Made by a program: the position numbers and the translations under genes. 64,000 bases of DNA from Leptospira sp. (GTDB taxonomy: Bacteria; Spirochaetota; Leptospiria; Leptospirales; Leptospiraceae): positions 1 through 64,000 of the forward strand of contig JAPZTS010000023.1 of assembly GCA_027533185.1 (NCBI GenBank). Reading direction: 5' to 3'. The notes beneath the pieces are model-generated. The model was not told where the DNA came from. It made no database searches and saw only the letters and a list, made by a program, of their open reading frames with translations. Below, one piece after another: positions 49,625 through 61,377 of this stretch (its first letter is position 1; each line of letters opens with the position of its first letter).

Positions 49625-50830
49625 ATGGCTAAAGAAAAATTTGACCGTTCAAAACCACACTTAAACATCGGAACAATTGGTCACGTTGACCACGGTAAAA
49701 CAACGCTAACAGCGGCGATCACAACAACCCTTGCAAAAGCGGTGGGTGGAAAGAACAAAGCTGTTGCCTATGACCAAATCGATAACGCGCCCGAAGAGAA
49801 GGCTCGTGGGATAACTATTGCAACTTCCCACCAAGAATATGAAACACCAAACCGTCACTATGCGCACGTAGATTGCCCAGGTCACGCTGACTATGTAAAA
49901 AACATGATCACTGGTGCGGCTCAGATGGATGCGGCGATCCTAGTTGTTTCAGCAACGGATGGAGCTATGCCACAAACAAAAGAGCATATCCTTCTTGCTC
50001 GCCAAGTAGGTGTTCCTTACATCGTAGTTTATCTAAATAAAGCTGATATGCTTGCAGCTGATGAAAGAGATGATATGGTTGAAATGGTTAAAGAAGAGAT
50101 TAAAGACCTTCTTAACAAATACAACTTCCCTGGTGACAAAACACCATTTATCTCTGGATCTGCTCTTAAAGCTCTTGAAGGTGAAGATTCAGACCTCGGT
50201 ATGAAGTCCATCTTAAAACTTATGGAAGCTGTTGATACATACGTTCCAAACCCGCAACGAATTATTGATAAACCTTTCCTTATGCCTGTTGAGGACGTTT
50301 TCTCGATCACTGGTCGGGGAACTGTTGCAACTGGTCGTGTGGAGCAAGGTGTTCTTAAGATCAACGACGAGATTGAAATCGTTGGAATCCGTGATACATC
50401 CAAGTCCGTTGTAACAGGAATTGAAATGTTCCGTAAGCTTCTTGACCAAGCGGAAGCTGGTGATAACATCGGTGCGCTTCTTCGTGGAACAAAGAAAGAA
50501 GATATCGAGAGAGGTCAGGTTCTTGCGAAACCAGGAACGATCACTCCGCACAAAAAGTTCAAGGCAGAAGTTTACGTTCTTACAAAAGACGAAGGTGGAC
50601 GTCACACTCCATTCTTTAACAACTATCGTCCACAGTTCTACTTTAGAACGACTGACATCACTGGTGTCGTCAATCTTCCTGGTGGAATGGAGATGGTTAT
50701 GCCTGGTGATAACGTAACCATGTCAATTGAACTCATTCACCCAATCGCGATGGACCAAGGTTTGAAGTTTGCGATCCGTGAAGGTGGAAGAACGATTGGT
50801 TCAGGCGTTGTTGCGGAGATTGTTGAGTAA
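49625..50830 (+). CDS. tuf: Elongation factor Tu
   Basis: A 401-residue EF-Tu. G1 is GHVDHGKT (19-26), followed by RGITI, DCPGH and NKAD motifs, then the three-domain layout ending [10 protein letters not shown]. It delivers aminoacyl-tRNA to the ribosome. An AGGAG site lies 12 bases before the ATG. rpsJ starts 5 bp after the stop. Confidence 0.99.
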   Translation: MAKEKFDRSKPHLNIGTIGHVDHGKTTLTAAITTTLAKAVGGKNKAVAYDQIDNAPEEKARGITIATSHQEYETPNRHYAHVDCPGHADYVKNMITGAAQMDAAILVVSATDGAMPQTKEHILLARQVGVPYIVVYLNKADMLAADERDDMVEMVKEEIKDLLNKYNFPGDKTPFISGSALKALEGEDSDLGMKSILKLMEAVDTYVPNPQRIIDKPFLMPVEDVFSITGRGTVATGRVEQGVLKINDEIEIVGIRDTSKSVVTGIEMFRKLLDQAEAGDNIGALLRGTKKEDIERGQVLAKPGTITPHKKFKAEVYVLTKDEGGRHTPFFNNYRPQFYFRTTDITGVVNLPGGMEMVMPGDNVTMSIELIHPIAMDQGLKFAIREGGRTIGSGVVAEIVE

Positions 50831-50835
50831 TCTCG

Positions 50836-51144
50836 ATGGCTGGACAAAGAATTCGCGTTAAGTTGAAAGCTTTTGATCATAGGTTGATTGACCAATCAAC
50901 CTATGAGATTGTAGCGACTGCGAAGAGGACTGGAGCGACTGTCTCCGGTCCGATCCCTCTCCCTACAAAAAAAGAAATCTATACTGTTTTACGTTCCCCT
51001 CACGTGAACAAAAAAGCAAGGGAACAGTTTGAAATGAGAACTCATAAGAGGCTCATAGATATTTTAAATACTAATGAAGATACGGTGGAAGCTCTAATGA
51101 AGCTCCAACTCCCTGCTGGGGTGTCCGTAGATATTAAATCCTAA
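50836..51144 (+). CDS. rpsJ: 30S ribosomal protein S10
   Basis: A 102-residue S10 ([18 protein letters not shown] at the N-terminus, [19 protein letters not shown] in the loop). It also acts with NusB/NusG in antitermination in other bacteria. The first gene of the S10 series, 5 bp after tuf, so no separate S10 promoter is evident. Confidence 0.98.
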   Translation: MAGQRIRVKLKAFDHRLIDQSTYEIVATAKRTGATVSGPIPLPTKKEIYTVLRSPHVNKKAREQFEMRTHKRLIDILNTNEDTVEALMKLQLPAGVSVDIKS

Positions 51145-51155
51145 GGATAGGATCC

Positions 51156-51779
51156 ATGGCAAAAGGTTTGATCGGCGAAAAATTGGGCATGGCCCACATC
51201 TTTAATAACGAAGGCAAAATGGTTACAGTAACCGTTTTACGAGTGGGTCCATGTTTTGTGTCCCAAGTAAAAACAGCTAATAAGGATGGCTATGAGTCCA
51301 TTCAGCTGGCGTTCGGAGATGCGAAAGAAAAGCACCTAACAAAAGCGGAGCTTGGTCATTTAAAAAAATCTGGTCTGGCGACTCCTAAAAAGCACCTTGT
51401 TGAATTCAAGGGTTTTGGTGATGTGGCTGTCGGATCGGAAGTTAAATTGGAAGATGTGTTTGCACTCAATGATACAGTTAAAGTTTCCGGAACTTCAAAA
51501 GGGAAGGGAACACAGGGTGTTGTTAAACGTCATGGTTTTGCTGGGGGACCTGAAGGTCATGGATCTAGATTTCAAAGGCACCCTGGTTCGATAGGATCAA
51601 ACACAACACCTGGAAGAGTTTTTAAAGGTCTCAAGATGGGTGGACGAATGGGTACGGAGAGCCGGACAGTTCGTAACTTAAAAGTCGTAAAGATTGATGC
51701 AGAATCGAATTTAGTTTTTGTTTCTGGTTCTGTTCCTGGAAAAGAAAGAGCAATCGTTACGATAGAGAAAATCGGTTAG
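51156..51779 (+). CDS. rplC: 50S ribosomal protein L3
   Basis: A 207-residue L3. Family motifs include [18 protein letters not shown] and [13 protein letters not shown] near the peptidyl-transferase centre. It nucleates 50S assembly. Standard position between rpsJ and rplD. Confidence 0.98.
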   Translation: MAKGLIGEKLGMAHIFNNEGKMVTVTVLRVGPCFVSQVKTANKDGYESIQLAFGDAKEKHLTKAELGHLKKSGLATPKKHLVEFKGFGDVAVGSEVKLEDVFALNDTVKVSGTSKGKGTQGVVKRHGFAGGPEGHGSRFQRHPGSIGSNTTPGRVFKGLKMGGRMGTESRTVRNLKVVKIDAESNLVFVSGSVPGKERAIVTIEKIG

Positions 51780-51786
51780 GTAATAT

Positions 51787-52422
51787 ATGAAAGCGCGTAA
51801 ATACAATAAAGAAGGCGTATTTGTCAGCGAGGTGGAATTACCACAGTCTCTATTTGGGACTGGAATTTCGCTCGGTGCTATCTACGATGCTGTAAAGGCT
51901 GAAAACGCCAATAACAGACAAGGAACTCATTCCACTAAGGACAGATCTGAAGTGCGTGGTGGGGGTATCAAACCTTGGGCGCAAAAAGGTACGGGTCGTG
52001 CTAGACAGGGCTCCATAAGAGCGCCTCATTTTGTCGGTGGTGGTATCATTCACGGACCTAAGCCGAGAGATTACTCTTCCAACCTTTCTCGAAGCGTAAA
52101 AAAGAAAGCAGTACTTTCTATCTTAAACAAAAAGGCAGAAGAGAATCGTATTTCCATTATTGAAGATGTTGAACCTTCTGCGTATTCCACAAAGTCAATC
52201 TACAAGATCTTAAAGAACATGGAAATTGCAGAAAAGGGAAATATTGGATTTGTCGTTTCTGGTGAAAACCAATTCCTTAAAAGATCCACACGTAATATTG
52301 AAAACCTAAAGTATGTTAATAGCAAACGTGTAGTTTGTCGGGACATACTCTATAACAACAATCTCGTAATTTCTGAGAGTGCTCTAAACGAGTTACTCGG
52401 TCAGTATTCAAAAAAAGGATAA
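51787..52422 (+). CDS. rplD: 50S ribosomal protein L4
   Basis: A 211-residue L4 with the exit-tunnel loop [18 protein letters not shown] and a C-terminal globular domain. In enterics L4 also represses its own operon; no evidence of that leader is seen here. It is 7 bp after rplC. Confidence 0.97.
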   Translation: MKARKYNKEGVFVSEVELPQSLFGTGISLGAIYDAVKAENANNRQGTHSTKDRSEVRGGGIKPWAQKGTGRARQGSIRAPHFVGGGIIHGPKPRDYSSNLSRSVKKKAVLSILNKKAEENRISIIEDVEPSAYSTKSIYKILKNMEIAEKGNIGFVVSGENQFLKRSTRNIENLKYVNSKRVVCRDILYNNNLVISESALNELLGQYSKKG

Positions 52423-52426
52423 GAAA

Positions 52427-52732
52427 GTGAACTTAGAAAATGTTATCTTATCACCGGTTGTAACTGAAAAGTCGCAAGACCTCCAAGCAATTGGGGAACG
52501 ATTGGGAAAACGGACTGTGAAGTATACTTTCAAAGTTCATCCTGATGCGAACAAGACCTTGGTTAAACAAGCTCTTAAAAAAATGTACAACGTGGTTCCT
52601 TCGGCCGTGAATATTTCCGTTTTTCGTGGAAAGATGAAAAAATTCCGCAATATGCCTTCACAAAGACCTCACTACAAAAAGGCTGTGGTCACTTTTGCTG
52701 ATGGCGCAAATTTGGATTTTGCTAAGGTTTAA
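52427..52732 (+). CDS. rplW: 50S ribosomal protein L23
   Basis: A 101-residue L23 with a GTG start four bases after the rplD stop. [14 protein letters not shown] opens the domain and a basic loop ([19 protein letters not shown]) follows. It sits at the tunnel exit and binds trigger factor and SRP. Confidence 0.97.
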   Translation: MNLENVILSPVVTEKSQDLQAIGERLGKRTVKYTFKVHPDANKTLVKQALKKMYNVVPSAVNISVFRGKMKKFRNMPSQRPHYKKAVVTFADGANLDFAKV

Positions 52733-52734
52733 GT

Positions 52735-53571
52735 ATGGGAATCAGAAAATTAAAACCAACAACTCAGTCTAGCAGATATTACTCGGTTCTCGACTTCAAA
52801 GAAATCACAGAAGTGGTCCCGTATAAACCTCTTACTGCCAATGTCTCCTACAAAGCAGGTCGTGACAACAAGGGTAGAATTTCTGTAAGAAGAAAGGGCG
52901 GACAGAATAAAAGAAAGTACCGAATCATTGACTTTAAACGAAACAAGATCGGTATTCCGGCAACTGTAAAGACGATTGAGTATGATCCAAATCGTTCTGC
53001 ATTCATTGCACTTGTTTGTTATGCTGATGGTGAATATCGATACATCCTAGCTCCACATGGTTTGAAAGTTGGTGATAAAATCGAGTCCGGTCCTAATGCG
53101 GAGATCAAACTTGGAAACACACTTCCGTTGGATAAAATCCCAGCGGGAACAAATGTTCACAACATCGAACTACATATCGGAAAAGGTGGTCAGATTGCTC
53201 GGACTGCTGGTAGTTTTGCAGTAATTGCTGCGAAGGACGGAGACTATGTTTCCCTAAAGCTACCATCAACGGAGATCCGAAAGGTTCGAAAGGAATGTGT
53301 TGCGACGATCGGCGAACTTTCTAACAAGGATCACAACTTAGTCATCATAGGAAAGGCCGGAAGAAATAGATGGCTTGGAAAGAGACCGAAGGTGAGAGGG
53401 GTTGTAATGAACCCAGTGGATCACCCGCTCGGTGGTGGTGAGGGTAGAACTTCAGGTGGACGCCATCCGGTAACTCCTTGGGGTAAACCAACAAAGGGTT
53501 ATAAAACTCGTAAAACACGTCCGTCTGACAGATTCATTGTTCAGAGACGTAAGAAAAACAGGAATAGGTAG
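52735..53571 (+). CDS. rplB: 50S ribosomal protein L2
   Basis: A 278-residue L2. The C-terminal [18 protein letters not shown] motif includes the conserved His near the peptidyl-transferase centre. It binds 23S rRNA and joins the subunits. The start follows the rplW stop by 2 bp. Confidence 0.99.
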   Translation: MGIRKLKPTTQSSRYYSVLDFKEITEVVPYKPLTANVSYKAGRDNKGRISVRRKGGQNKRKYRIIDFKRNKIGIPATVKTIEYDPNRSAFIALVCYADGEYRYILAPHGLKVGDKIESGPNAEIKLGNTLPLDKIPAGTNVHNIELHIGKGGQIARTAGSFAVIAAKDGDYVSLKLPSTEIRKVRKECVATIGELSNKDHNLVIIGKAGRNRWLGKRPKVRGVVMNPVDHPLGGGEGRTSGGRHPVTPWGKPTKGYKTRKTRPSDRFIVQRRKKNRNR

Positions 53572-53582
53572 ATTTAGGTCCC

Positions 53583-53861
53583 ATGGCTAGAAGCTTAAAG
53601 AAAGGTCCCTTCATTGATGACCACCTTATGAAAAAGATAACCAAGCTCAATTCGGAAGGAAAAAAGAATCCTTTCAAATCTTGGTCCAGAAGAAGTACGA
53701 TTTATCCAGACATGATTGGTCATACCGTCATGATCCACAACGGCAAGGCGTTTGTTCCCGTGTATGTTAACGAAAACATGATCGGACACAAACTTGGCGA
53801 ATTTGCTCCCACAAGAACCTTCAAGGGTCATGGTGGGGACAAAAAGATTGCTAAAAAATAG
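53583..53861 (+). CDS. rpsS: 30S ribosomal protein S19
   Basis: A 92-residue S19 beginning [19 protein letters not shown], with [27 protein letters not shown] in two parts typical of the family. It binds 16S rRNA with S13 in the 30S head. Confidence 0.98.
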   Translation: MARSLKKGPFIDDHLMKKITKLNSEGKKNPFKSWSRRSTIYPDMIGHTVMIHNGKAFVPVYVNENMIGHKLGEFAPTRTFKGHGGDKKIAKK

Positions 53862-53869
53862 GTAGAGAT

Positions 53870-54220
53870 ATGGAAGCAAAAGCAGTAGGAAAACACCTCA
53901 GAATTTCTGCCAGAAAAGCAAGACTTGTTGCCGATGAAATCCGTGGTTACGATTACAAAGAGGCCATTGATATCCTTCGTTTTACAAACAAAGCGGCAAG
54001 TTCCATGATTATCAATCTTTTGAATTCAGCAGTTGCAAATGCAGTAACTATGAATGAAAGCCTGGATCCAAACTCACTTTTTGTTAAAAAGATCTATGTG
54101 GATGATGGACCGATTATGAAACGGTTTCGACCTAGAGCACGTGGGCGAGCTTCACGTATCCGCAAACGTTTGAGCCACATTACAGTGGTTGTATCTGAAA
54201 TCGAAAAGAAGGCGAACTAA
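53870..54220 (+). CDS. rplV: 50S ribosomal protein L22
   Basis: A 116-residue L22: [17 protein letters not shown] near the N-terminus and the tunnel-lining hairpin [18 protein letters not shown]. It contacts the exit tunnel where macrolides act. No change in the hairpin length is obvious. Confidence 0.98.
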   Translation: MEAKAVGKHLRISARKARLVADEIRGYDYKEAIDILRFTNKAASSMIINLLNSAVANAVTMNESLDPNSLFVKKIYVDDGPIMKRFRPRARGRASRIRKRLSHITVVVSEIEKKAN

Positions 54221-54223
54221 TTT

Positions 54224-54904
54224 ATGGGTCAGAAAGTAAATCCAATCGGTCTCCGGATCGGAATCACTAGAAACTGGGATTCCATTTGGTATTCCAAACA
54301 AGATTATATTAAAAATCTCCACGAAGATATAAAAATCAGAAGGTTCCTACTCAAAAAATTCAAGAATGCTTCTGTTGTGAAGATCGTCATCGAAAGATTT
54401 CCTGAGAAGATCAATGTGAACCTGCATACTTCTAAACCTGGGATGGTGATTGGTCAGAAAGGCCAGAACATCGAAGCAGTGAAACAAGAACTCAAGAAAA
54501 TGGCCGATAAACCTATCGGAATGAACATCATCGAAGTAAAAAAGCCAGAAGTGATCGCACAGGCGATTGCTGAGACCGTAGCGTTACAGATCGAGCAAAG
54601 GATGCCATTCCGCCGAGTGATGAAAGCGGAACTAAGACGTGCTATGCGTGGCGGTGTTGAAGGTGTAAAAATTCAGATCTCTGGACGATTGAATGGGGCT
54701 GATATGGCTCGTACCGAAAAGTATATGGAAGGAAGAGTTCCTTTGCATACCCTTCGAGCTAAGATCGATTTTGGTTTTAAAGAAGCACTTACGACATTTG
54801 GTCAAATTGGTGTAAAGGTTTGGACTTATACTGGTGATTATTTCCCAACAAAAGAAGAGGGAAATGATGAAGATAAATACGCTGTAAAAAGAAGAACGAG
54901 TTAA
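54224..54904 (+). CDS. rpsC: 30S ribosomal protein S3
   Basis: A 226-residue S3 beginning [18 protein letters not shown], with a KH domain ([20 protein letters not shown]) and C-terminal RNA-binding domain. It lines the mRNA entry channel. It is 3 bp after rplV. Confidence 0.98.
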   Translation: MGQKVNPIGLRIGITRNWDSIWYSKQDYIKNLHEDIKIRRFLLKKFKNASVVKIVIERFPEKINVNLHTSKPGMVIGQKGQNIEAVKQELKKMADKPIGMNIIEVKKPEVIAQAIAETVALQIEQRMPFRRVMKAELRRAMRGGVEGVKIQISGRLNGADMARTEKYMEGRVPLHTLRAKIDFGFKEALTTFGQIGVKVWTYTGDYFPTKEEGNDEDKYAVKRRTS

Positions 54905-54926
54905 GAAGAACTAAAGAGAAAAAGTC

Positions 54927-55340
54927 ATGTTAGCACCAAAGCGAGTAAAATTTAGAAAACGCCAAAGAGGGCGCCTCAAAGGGAAAGATGAGCGTGGTTC
55001 TTATGTTGCGTTCGGAGAATATGGCCTAAAGGCAATTTCCTCAGGCCGTATCACAGCGAGGCAGATTGAGGCAGCAAGGATTACTATCAACCGCCAAGTA
55101 AAACGAGGTGGTAAATTGTGGATTCGTATCTTTCCTCATTTGCCTATCACTAAAAAGCCGGCGGAAACCAGGATGGGAAAGGGAAAGGGTAATCCTGAGT
55201 TCTGGATTGCTGAGATCAGACCAGGTCGTGTTCTTTTTGAAATGGCAGGTATTGATGAAGAAACAGCAAGAAAGGCTCTCCATTTGGCAGCCTTTAAATT
55301 GCCTGTTGAAACATCGTTTGTGAAGAGGAACGTATTATGA
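54927..55340 (+). CDS. rplP: 50S ribosomal protein L16
   Basis: A 137-residue L16: [16 protein letters not shown] and the loop [16 protein letters not shown] near the A-site tRNA. Length is normal. Its last codons overlap the rpmC start by 4 bp. Confidence 0.98.
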   Translation: MLAPKRVKFRKRQRGRLKGKDERGSYVAFGEYGLKAISSGRITARQIEAARITINRQVKRGGKLWIRIFPHLPITKKPAETRMGKGKGNPEFWIAEIRPGRVLFEMAGIDEETARKALHLAAFKLPVETSFVKRNVL

Positions 55341-55609
55341 AAGATGATTTTAAATCCCTGTCTCCGGAAGAGATAAAGAAAGAAATCGTGAGTTCTTCGG
55401 AAGAGGTGAGGAAGGCTCGTTTTCAATACGGAGTAACTCGCTCACTAGAAAACACAAAGACCATTCGTGATCATAAAAAGAGGATTGCTCGTGCATTGAC
55501 TACCCTTCGCGAGAAGGAGCTTAGTGCCCAAGGAAAACTCAAACAAATTGCACCAAAGGCTGGTTCGGTGGCGAAAGCAACAAAACCTAGCAAGGGTAAG
55601 AAGAAGTAG
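55337..55609 (+). CDS. rpmC: 50S ribosomal protein L29
   Basis: A 90-residue L29: the long helix hairpin with [19 protein letters not shown], then a Lys-rich C-terminal extension (about 65-90) longer than the usual 63-72 residues. It sits at the tunnel exit. The ATG overlaps rplP by 4 bp. Confidence 0.94.
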   Translation: MKDDFKSLSPEEIKKEIVSSSEEVRKARFQYGVTRSLENTKTIRDHKKRIARALTTLREKELSAQGKLKQIAPKAGSVAKATKPSKGKKK

Positions 55610-55612
55610 GTT

Positions 55613-55882
55613 ATGGAAGACAAGAACTCAAAAAAGTCTTTAACCATTCAAGGTGTAGTCGTCAGCGATAAGATGGACAAAACCGTTGTGATTGAAGTGA
55701 TCACAAGGAAATTACACCCAAGGTTCAAGAAGATTATGACCAGGACTTCTCGAGTGAAAGTTCACGATGAGAAAAACCAGTGTCAGATTGGTGATCGCGT
55801 AATTGCGGTGGAAACAAGACCACTTTCTAAACAGAAACACCACAAACTTGTAAAGGTAATTGAGAAGGCGAAATTAGTATGA
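55613..55882 (+). CDS. rpsQ: 30S ribosomal protein S17
   Basis: An 89-residue S17 with [17 protein letters not shown] and [19 protein letters not shown], an OB-fold primary 16S-binding protein. Its stop overlaps the rplN start by 4 bp. Confidence 0.97.
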   Translation: MEDKNSKKSLTIQGVVVSDKMDKTVVIEVITRKLHPRFKKIMTRTSRVKVHDEKNQCQIGDRVIAVETRPLSKQKHHKLVKVIEKAKLV

Positions 55883-56271
55883 TCCAGCAAGAAACTATTT
55901 TACAAGTAGCCGATAACTCGGGTGTGAAAAAAGTCATGTGCGTGAAAGTGCTTGGCGGTTCCAAAAAACGCTACGCTACGCTTGGTGACGAGATCATCGT
56001 TGCCGTTAAAGAAGCGCAACCTGCTTACGGTCTTCGTGATGGTCAGGGTAAAAAAGTGCATAATAAAGCTGTGCAAAGAGCTGTTGTCGTTCGGACTAAA
56101 AAAGAGGTCCGTCGCCCTGATGGAACTTACATTCGGTTTGATGACAACGCAGTGGCCATAATCGATGACAAAGGTAACCCGAAAGGTACAAGGATTTTTG
56201 GACCTGTGGCCCGGGAACTTCGTGATAAAAAATTTATGAAAATCATTTCTCTTGCTCCGGAGGTTCTATAA
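55879..56271 (+). CDS. rplN: 50S ribosomal protein L14
   Basis: A 130-residue L14. [19 protein letters not shown] opens it and [25 protein letters not shown] closes it in typical form. It forms a bridge to the 30S subunit. The stop shares its last base with the rplX start region. Confidence 0.98.
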   Translation: MIQQETILQVADNSGVKKVMCVKVLGGSKKRYATLGDEIIVAVKEAQPAYGLRDGQGKKVHNKAVQRAVVVRTKKEVRRPDGTYIRFDDNAVAIIDDKGNPKGTRIFGPVARELRDKKFMKIISLAPEVL

Positions 56272-56654
56272 TGGCAACTAAGTTAGCTTATAGAGGTTCA
56301 GAGCCTACTAAATTCAAGAAGACCAAAATCAAAAAAGACGATGAAGTTCTAGTGATTTCTGGTAAGGAAAAAGGGAAAAAGGGAAAGGTGCTTGCGGTGG
56401 ATAAACGTAAGGACCGAGTTTACATCGAAGGTGTAAATAAAAGAAAGAGATTCGTTCGCCCTACCCAGGAAAATCCGCAAGGTGGAGCGATTGAGATCGA
56501 GTTCCCAATCCATATTTCAAATGTAATGTTCAGTGATCCAAAAGCTGAGAACAAAGCTAAGCCTAAGAAGAAAATTAAGGCTGTACGTCTCGGCTTTGTG
56601 AAGAAGGATGGAAAATCTGTCCGAGTCACTCGACCTGAGGGGAAAGAAGTTTAA
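56271..56654 (+). CDS. rplX: 50S ribosomal protein L24
   Basis: A 127-residue L24. The KOW core begins at about residue 22 ([19 protein letters not shown]). The first ~20 residues are an extension compared with the ~104-residue enterobacterial protein, and the C-terminal tail is also Lys-rich. It is an early 50S assembly factor. The start ATG overlaps the preceding stop. Confidence 0.95.
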   Translation: MATKLAYRGSEPTKFKKTKIKKDDEVLVISGKEKGKKGKVLAVDKRKDRVYIEGVNKRKRFVRPTQENPQGGAIEIEFPIHISNVMFSDPKAENKAKPKKKIKAVRLGFVKKDGKSVRVTRPEGKEV

Positions 56655-56656
56655 TT

Positions 56657-57208
56657 ATGGCACCGAGGCTTAAATCAAAATACGAGAAGGAAATCCGTCC
56701 TACACTCCAAAAGTCACTAGGCTTTAAGAGTGTGATGAGAGTTCCGAAATTAGAAAAAATTGTCATCAACGTTGGTATGGGCGAAGCTCACACCAATCCA
56801 AAGGCTATGGAAGCATGCCTGGAAGAAATAGGACAGATTACAGGGCAAAAGCCAGTGAAGACTTTCGCTAAAAAATCCATCGCAGGATTTAAAGTTAGAG
56901 AGGGCATGGTTCTTGGTTGTAAGGTAACTCTCCGAGGACACCATATGTATGAATTTTTGGACAGATTCATCAACGTCGCTCTTCCTAGGGTTCGGGACTT
57001 TCGTGGTGTGAATCCTAAAGGTTTCGACGGACGAGGGAATTATAACCTTTCCGTAAAAGAGCAGATCATTTTCCCAGAGATCCATTTTGACAAAATCAAT
57101 ACGATCTATGGAATCAATATCACTTTTGTAACGAACACAGAAGTGGACAAAGAAGCGTTCGAATTATTCCAAGCCTTCGGTATGCCGTACCGAACGGCAG
57201 GTAAATAG
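56657..57208 (+). CDS. rplE: 50S ribosomal protein L5
   Basis: A 183-residue L5: [39 protein letters not shown] and the [19 protein letters not shown] ending. It binds 5S rRNA. Length and position after rplX are standard. Confidence 0.98.
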   Translation: MAPRLKSKYEKEIRPTLQKSLGFKSVMRVPKLEKIVINVGMGEAHTNPKAMEACLEEIGQITGQKPVKTFAKKSIAGFKVREGMVLGCKVTLRGHHMYEFLDRFINVALPRVRDFRGVNPKGFDGRGNYNLSVKEQIIFPEIHFDKINTIYGINITFVTNTEVDKEAFELFQAFGMPYRTAGK

Positions 57209-57217
57209 GAGTACCCC

Positions 57218-57403
57218 ATGGCGAAAAAATCAATGATGGAACGTCATGCAAAGCAGCAAAAATTCAAAGTGAGAGAGTACAACCGTTGCCCTCTTTGTGG
57301 AAGATCGCGAGCGTATTTACGTCGCTTTGATATGTGTCGTCTTTGTTTCCGTGACCTTGCAAGCAAGGCTCAGATCCCTGGCGTTCGTAAGTCGTCTTGG
57401 TAA
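57218..57403 (+). CDS. rpsN: 30S ribosomal protein S14, zinc-binding type
   Basis: A 61-residue S14 of the short, zinc-ribbon (type Z) class: [14 protein letters not shown] and CRLCFRDLA supply the four cysteines. Long zinc-free S14 is about 100 residues. The short form can be a zinc reservoir in other bacteria. Confidence 0.98.
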   Translation: MAKKSMMERHAKQQKFKVREYNRCPLCGRSRAYLRRFDMCRLCFRDLASKAQIPGVRKSSW

Positions 57404-57421
57404 GTGTAGAGGAATAATAGT

Positions 57422-57820
57422 ATGAGTCTTTCAGATCCAATAGCAGATATGCTTACTAGAATCCGCAACGCACAACAAGCGAAACACGAACATTGTGTGA
57501 TTCCAGGAAGTAAGATAAAAAAATCGATTCTAGACCTTTTGAAAGAAGAAGGTTTCGTAGATGAGGTTCAGACCGTTAAGAACGGAAGTTTCGATGATTT
57601 TCAAGTTAAATTGAAATACGACATGAACAAAAAGCCAGTCATCCGGATGATCGAGAGAGTTTCCACTCCTGGTAGAAGGGTTTATATCCAGTCCGCTGAG
57701 ATACGACCTTTCCGAAATAACATTGGAACTCTAATTATCTCTACATCTAAAGGTGTGATGACAGGGAAACGTGCTCGTAAACTCAGAGTGGGAGGGGAAG
57801 TTCTCTGTAAGGTATTCTAG
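57422..57820 (+). CDS. rpsH: 30S ribosomal protein S8
   Basis: A 132-residue S8 beginning [20 protein letters not shown], ending in the [20 protein letters not shown] domain. It is a core 16S-binding protein and in enterics an spc repressor. Confidence 0.98.
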   Translation: MSLSDPIADMLTRIRNAQQAKHEHCVIPGSKIKKSILDLLKEEGFVDEVQTVKNGSFDDFQVKLKYDMNKKPVIRMIERVSTPGRRVYIQSAEIRPFRNNIGTLIISTSKGVMTGKRARKLRVGGEVLCKVF

Positions 57821-57833
57821 GGAACAACAAATC

Positions 57834-58373
57834 ATGTCTCGAGTCGGAAAAAGTATAATTAAATTACCTCAAAAGGTAGAAGTAAAAACAGATGCCTCAA
57901 CCATCACCGTGAAAGGACCATTGGGTGAACTAAAAAGTCCGATCTACGAAGGTGTGACAGCTAAAGTGGAAAATGGGGAGCTCGTTTTTACGAGAACTAA
58001 CGAAGAGCAGAAGACCGTGGCTTTGCATGGTTTGGTTCGATCTCTTGCCATGAATAGTGTCAAGGGAGTTACTGCGGGTTGGGAAAAGAATTTGGAAATA
58101 ACTGGTGTAGGTTACAGGGCTCAAAAACGAGGTAAGGATCTCGTCATGAACTTAGGTTATTCACATGAGGTTGTGTTTCCAGAGCCAACTGGAATTAAAA
58201 TCGATGTTGCCGATATGTTAAAAATCAAGGTGTCTGGAATTGATAGACAGCTTGTCGGACAAGTAGCCGCTGACATTCGTTCCAAACGACCTCCTGAGCC
58301 TTATAAGGGCAAGGGAATCAAATATTCTGACGAATACATCAGAAGAAAGGCCGGAAAAACAGGTAAGAAGTAG
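57834..58373 (+). CDS. rplF: 50S ribosomal protein L6
   Basis: A 179-residue L6. I chose ATG 57834, where the family N-terminus [17 protein letters not shown] begins; longer frames run back into rpsH. The C-terminal [27 protein letters not shown] motif is typical. It lies 13 bp after rpsH. Confidence 0.98.
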   Translation: MSRVGKSIIKLPQKVEVKTDASTITVKGPLGELKSPIYEGVTAKVENGELVFTRTNEEQKTVALHGLVRSLAMNSVKGVTAGWEKNLEITGVGYRAQKRGKDLVMNLGYSHEVVFPEPTGIKIDVADMLKIKVSGIDRQLVGQVAADIRSKRPPEPYKGKGIKYSDEYIRRKAGKTGKK

Positions 58374-58379
58374 AACGTC

Positions 58380-58748
58380 ATGATCAACAAGACTAGAAAA
58401 AACATGCAGAGAGAGAGAAGGGCGGATCGGGTTCGATTTAAAATTAGCCAAACCGCCACTAGACCTCGATTGGTATTTAATAAAACAAATCGTTATCTAA
58501 CTGCGCAAATCATTGATGATGTGAAGGGCGTAACGCTTGTTTATGCAACAACTCTTTCTAAAGATTTTCCCACACACGAAAATTCGAAGAAGAGTAAGTC
58601 AGCTGCAACTCAGTTAGGTAAATTAGTTGCAGAGAAGGCGAAGAAAGCGGGTGTTCTCCAAGTGGTTTTGGACAGATCCGGGATGGTTTACCATGGTCGA
58701 ATCGCAGCATTTGCTGATTCAGCCAGAGAAGGTGGCTTGGAGTTCTAA
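58380..58748 (+). CDS. rplR: 50S ribosomal protein L18
   Basis: A 122-residue L18: a basic N-terminal tail ([18 protein letters not shown]) and the 5S-binding [20 protein letters not shown] region. Its stop is directly followed by rpsE. Confidence 0.97.
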   Translation: MINKTRKNMQRERRADRVRFKISQTATRPRLVFNKTNRYLTAQIIDDVKGVTLVYATTLSKDFPTHENSKKSKSAATQLGKLVAEKAKKAGVLQVVLDRSGMVYHGRIAAFADSAREGGLEF

Positions 58749-59255
58749 ATGATGTTAGAAGAAGAAACAAAAGAATTTACAGAGAAAGTAGTAAAGATCG
58801 ATCGAGTTGCAAAAGTAGTGAAGGGTGGACGACGTTTTTCCTTCAATGCACTTTCGGTTGTCGGTGATTCAAAAGGTAAAGTAGGAATTGGTTTTGGAAA
58901 GGCAAATGAAGTTCCAGATGCAATTCGTAAGTCGATTGAATCAGCTAAGAAGAATCTCAAGTCTATCCATTTTATCGGACATACGGTTCCACACGATGCG
59001 ATTGGTGAGTTTAAGTCTGCTCGAGTGATTTTAAAACCTGCCTCGCCAGGAACGGGGATTATCGCTGGTGCATCCGTGCGTTCCGTTCTTGAAAGAGCTG
59101 GAATCCAAGATGTATTAACAAAATCGTGGGGTTCTTCCAATCCAATGAACATTGTTAAGGCAACTATGGATGCATTGGAACAGCTTGAAACTCCTTCCAT
59201 GGCTGTCAAAAGACGTGGTGTTAGCCTCAAACATTTGTTTGGGCAGGATTTATAA
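58749..59255 (+). CDS. rpsE: 30S ribosomal protein S5
   Basis: A 168-residue S5. [18 protein letters not shown] is the family loop near the decoding-accuracy site and [19 protein letters not shown] the C-terminal signature. ATG 58752 is an equivalent start two codons in the ATGATG run. Confidence 0.98.
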   Translation: MMLEEETKEFTEKVVKIDRVAKVVKGGRRFSFNALSVVGDSKGKVGIGFGKANEVPDAIRKSIESAKKNLKSIHFIGHTVPHDAIGEFKSARVILKPASPGTGIIAGASVRSVLERAGIQDVLTKSWGSSNPMNIVKATMDALEQLETPSMAVKRRGVSLKHLFGQDL

Positions 59256-59269
59256 TAAGGAATTCGGGT

Positions 59270-59449
59270 ATGGAAGAAGTGATCGTAACGCAAGAGCGAA
59301 GTTCAATAGGTATCATTCCGATGCACAAAAAAACTTTAATTGCTCTAGGTCTTCGTAAGAAAGGCCAATCGAAAAAACACAAAATGACCCCACAGTTGAA
59401 AGGTATGTTACGTCAGGTAGGATACTTATTGAAAGTGGATAAGGTATAA
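59270..59449 (+). CDS. rpmD: 50S ribosomal protein L30
   Basis: A short gene of 59 codons between rpsE and rplO, where rpmD is normally found. The product has [20 protein letters not shown] and a [11 protein letters not shown] end, matching the small ferredoxin-like L30 fold. The ATG is 14 bp after rpsE; its TAA precedes the rplO start by 2 bp. Confidence 0.95.
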   Translation: MEEVIVTQERSSIGIIPMHKKTLIALGLRKKGQSKKHKMTPQLKGMLRQVGYLLKVDKV

Positions 59450-59451
59450 TC

Positions 59452-59985
59452 ATGGCGAAAGAAGAAAGAATCGAACAAGGTCGTGGTTTTGGTAAAAAAA
59501 GACCTAAAAAATCCACTTCTCTAGGAAACAAAAACCTGGTCCCAGTGCCGAAAGGTGCAACTACTTCTCCAAAGAGAGTAGGCCAAGGGCCTGGTTCTGG
59601 TATGGGTAAGACTTCTACGCGCGGTTCGAAAGGACAGAGAGCTCGGGCATCTTCTATGAAACGAGGTTTTGAGGGTGGGCAGATGCCACTCCACAAACGT
59701 TTGCCAAAGCGTGGATTTACGAATATTTTCTCTGAGGTGTTCCAGCCTGTAAACCTGATTGCTTTGGCAAAGGCAGGTTTATCTGGTGAAGTCACTCCAG
59801 CGATCCTAAAGGCAAAGAACTTGATTAAGTCGGAATCGGCTCTCATTAAACTTCTTGGCACAGGTGAAGTGACTGCTTCGATTTCCATTACAGTCGATGG
59901 TTTTTCCAAATCAGCAAAAGAAAAAATCGAAAAGGCTGGTGGAAAGGTTATCATTCGAGAAAAGAAAAAAGAAGAGAAAAAATAA
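59452..59985 (+). CDS. rplO: 50S ribosomal protein L15
   Basis: A 177-residue L15. The Gly/Arg-rich RVGQGPGSGMGKTSTRGSKG stretch and the FEGGQMPLHKRLPKRGF motif identify it. The N-terminal ~35 residues are longer than usual and Lys-rich. It helps assemble the 50S subunit and precedes secY. Confidence 0.97.
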   Translation: MAKEERIEQGRGFGKKRPKKSTSLGNKNLVPVPKGATTSPKRVGQGPGSGMGKTSTRGSKGQRARASSMKRGFEGGQMPLHKRLPKRGFTNIFSEVFQPVNLIALAKAGLSGEVTPAILKAKNLIKSESALIKLLGTGEVTASISITVDGFSKSAKEKIEKAGGKVIIREKKKEEKK

Positions 59986-59994
59986 AGAGAGCCA

Positions 59995-61374
59995 ATGTTT
60001 CAGACCATCGCAAACATCTTCCGCATTCCTGAACTTAGATCCAAAATCCTTTTTACGGTAGGGATGTTACTTTTATTTCGTATGGGGACTCACGTTACAA
60101 TTCCTGGGATCAATAGTTTGATCGTTACAGGAATCACTGCAGATCCTAGCGAAGGATTTTTGGGAATGGTTGACTTGTTTGCGGGTGGAGCTCTTTTGAA
60201 GTTTTCTATCTTTGCTCTCGGAATTATGCCTTATATTTCCTCTTCTATCATCATGCAGCTCGTTATGGTTCTCATACCAAGTTTGCAAAAGTTACAAAAA
60301 GAAGGTGAAGAGGGAAGGAAGAAAATCCAGCAGTATACTAAATACGGGACTTTACTTCTATGCGCAGTTCAGTCTTTGGCAGTGATCCAACTTGCCAATT
60401 CTTGGTCTACAGGCTCGGGAACTTCACAGGCAAAATATCCGGGTCTTATCAATCCAGCCGTTGAAAGTTATTTTCTCCCCATTGCGATGCTGTCTATTAC
60501 AACGGGAACCATTCTCCTTATTTGGTTAGGTGAACAGATCACAGAGCGTGGGATCGGAAATGGAATCTCGCTAATCATTTTTGCGGGTATAATCGGGCGT
60601 ATGCCAGAGGCACTCATTGCAATGTTCACATCTGATACGTCGGATGCTCTATCGATACTTATTTTAATTATCATCTTTATCGTACTCATCTCCCTCACCG
60701 TTATTTTAACCCAAGGTGTTCGAAGAGTTCCTTTGAATTACGGAAAGCAAATGGTTGGACGTAAGATGGTTCAGGCTCGAAGCCAATCCATCCCGTTTAA
60801 AGTGAACAGTGCCAACGTAATGCCAATTATATTCGCATCGTCTTTGATTCTCTTTCCACAAACAATTGTTCAGTGGTTGTCCTCTAAGGGGGGGCAATGG
60901 GCTGGCTGGGCTGTGATTATGGATTACTTCAATCCATTTTCTCAGATTTGGTACCATGCTCTTTTTTACTATGTGATTTATACGTCTCTTATTATCTTTT
61001 TTGCATATTTCTATACAGCAATTCAGTTCAACCCTCAAGAACTTGCTGATAACCTAAAGAAATATGGTGGATTTATCCCAGGTGTGAGACCTGGAAGCCA
61101 AACGAAAGAGATGATTGAGAAGATTCTAAATCGGATCACTCTACCGGGTGCTCTTTTCCTTGCTGGTCTTGCTCTAGCACCGTATCTCATCATTAAATTC
61201 TTAAACCTGGGATCAAACACAGGTGGCGGAACATTGGTATATACATTTGGTGGCACTTCGCTTCTCATTATGGTGGGGGTTGCTTTGGAGACTTTGAAAC
61301 AAATCGAAGCCCAACTCCTAATGAGAAATTATGAAGGATTTATGAAAAAGACTAAGATCAAGGGAAGAGTGTAA
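59995..61374 (+). CDS. secY: Preprotein translocase subunit SecY
   Basis: A 459-residue protein with ten membrane helices. Recognised SecY blocks include [35 protein letters not shown] (first half) and [21 protein letters not shown] [19 protein letters not shown]. The C-terminus is cytoplasmic and basic. It forms the protein-conducting channel with SecE and SecG. Its place in the spc series, followed by adk at 3 bp, is typical. Confidence 0.99.
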   Translation: MFQTIANIFRIPELRSKILFTVGMLLLFRMGTHVTIPGINSLIVTGITADPSEGFLGMVDLFAGGALLKFSIFALGIMPYISSSIIMQLVMVLIPSLQKLQKEGEEGRKKIQQYTKYGTLLLCAVQSLAVIQLANSWSTGSGTSQAKYPGLINPAVESYFLPIAMLSITTGTILLIWLGEQITERGIGNGISLIIFAGIIGRMPEALIAMFTSDTSDALSILILIIIFIVLISLTVILTQGVRRVPLNYGKQMVGRKMVQARSQSIPFKVNSANVMPIIFASSLILFPQTIVQWLSSKGGQWAGWAVIMDYFNPFSQIWYHALFYYVIYTSLIIFFAYFYTAIQFNPQELADNLKKYGGFIPGVRPGSQTKEMIEKILNRITLPGALFLAGLALAPYLIIKFLNLGSNTGGGTLVYTFGGTSLLIMVGVALETLKQIEAQLLMRNYEGFMKKTKIKGRV

Positions 61375-61377
61375 AAA

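Noticed and set aside
57771..57833. Upstream extension of rplF
   Set aside because: It overlaps rpsH, and the conserved L6 N-terminus starts at 57834.
58745..59293. Minus-strand frame opposite rpsE
   Set aside because: It mirrors rpsE almost end to end; the plus-strand frame is clearly S5.
59313..59954. Long minus-strand frame (213 codons) opposite rplO
   Set aside because: Complement of a well-conserved ribosomal protein; composition reflects that gene's codons.
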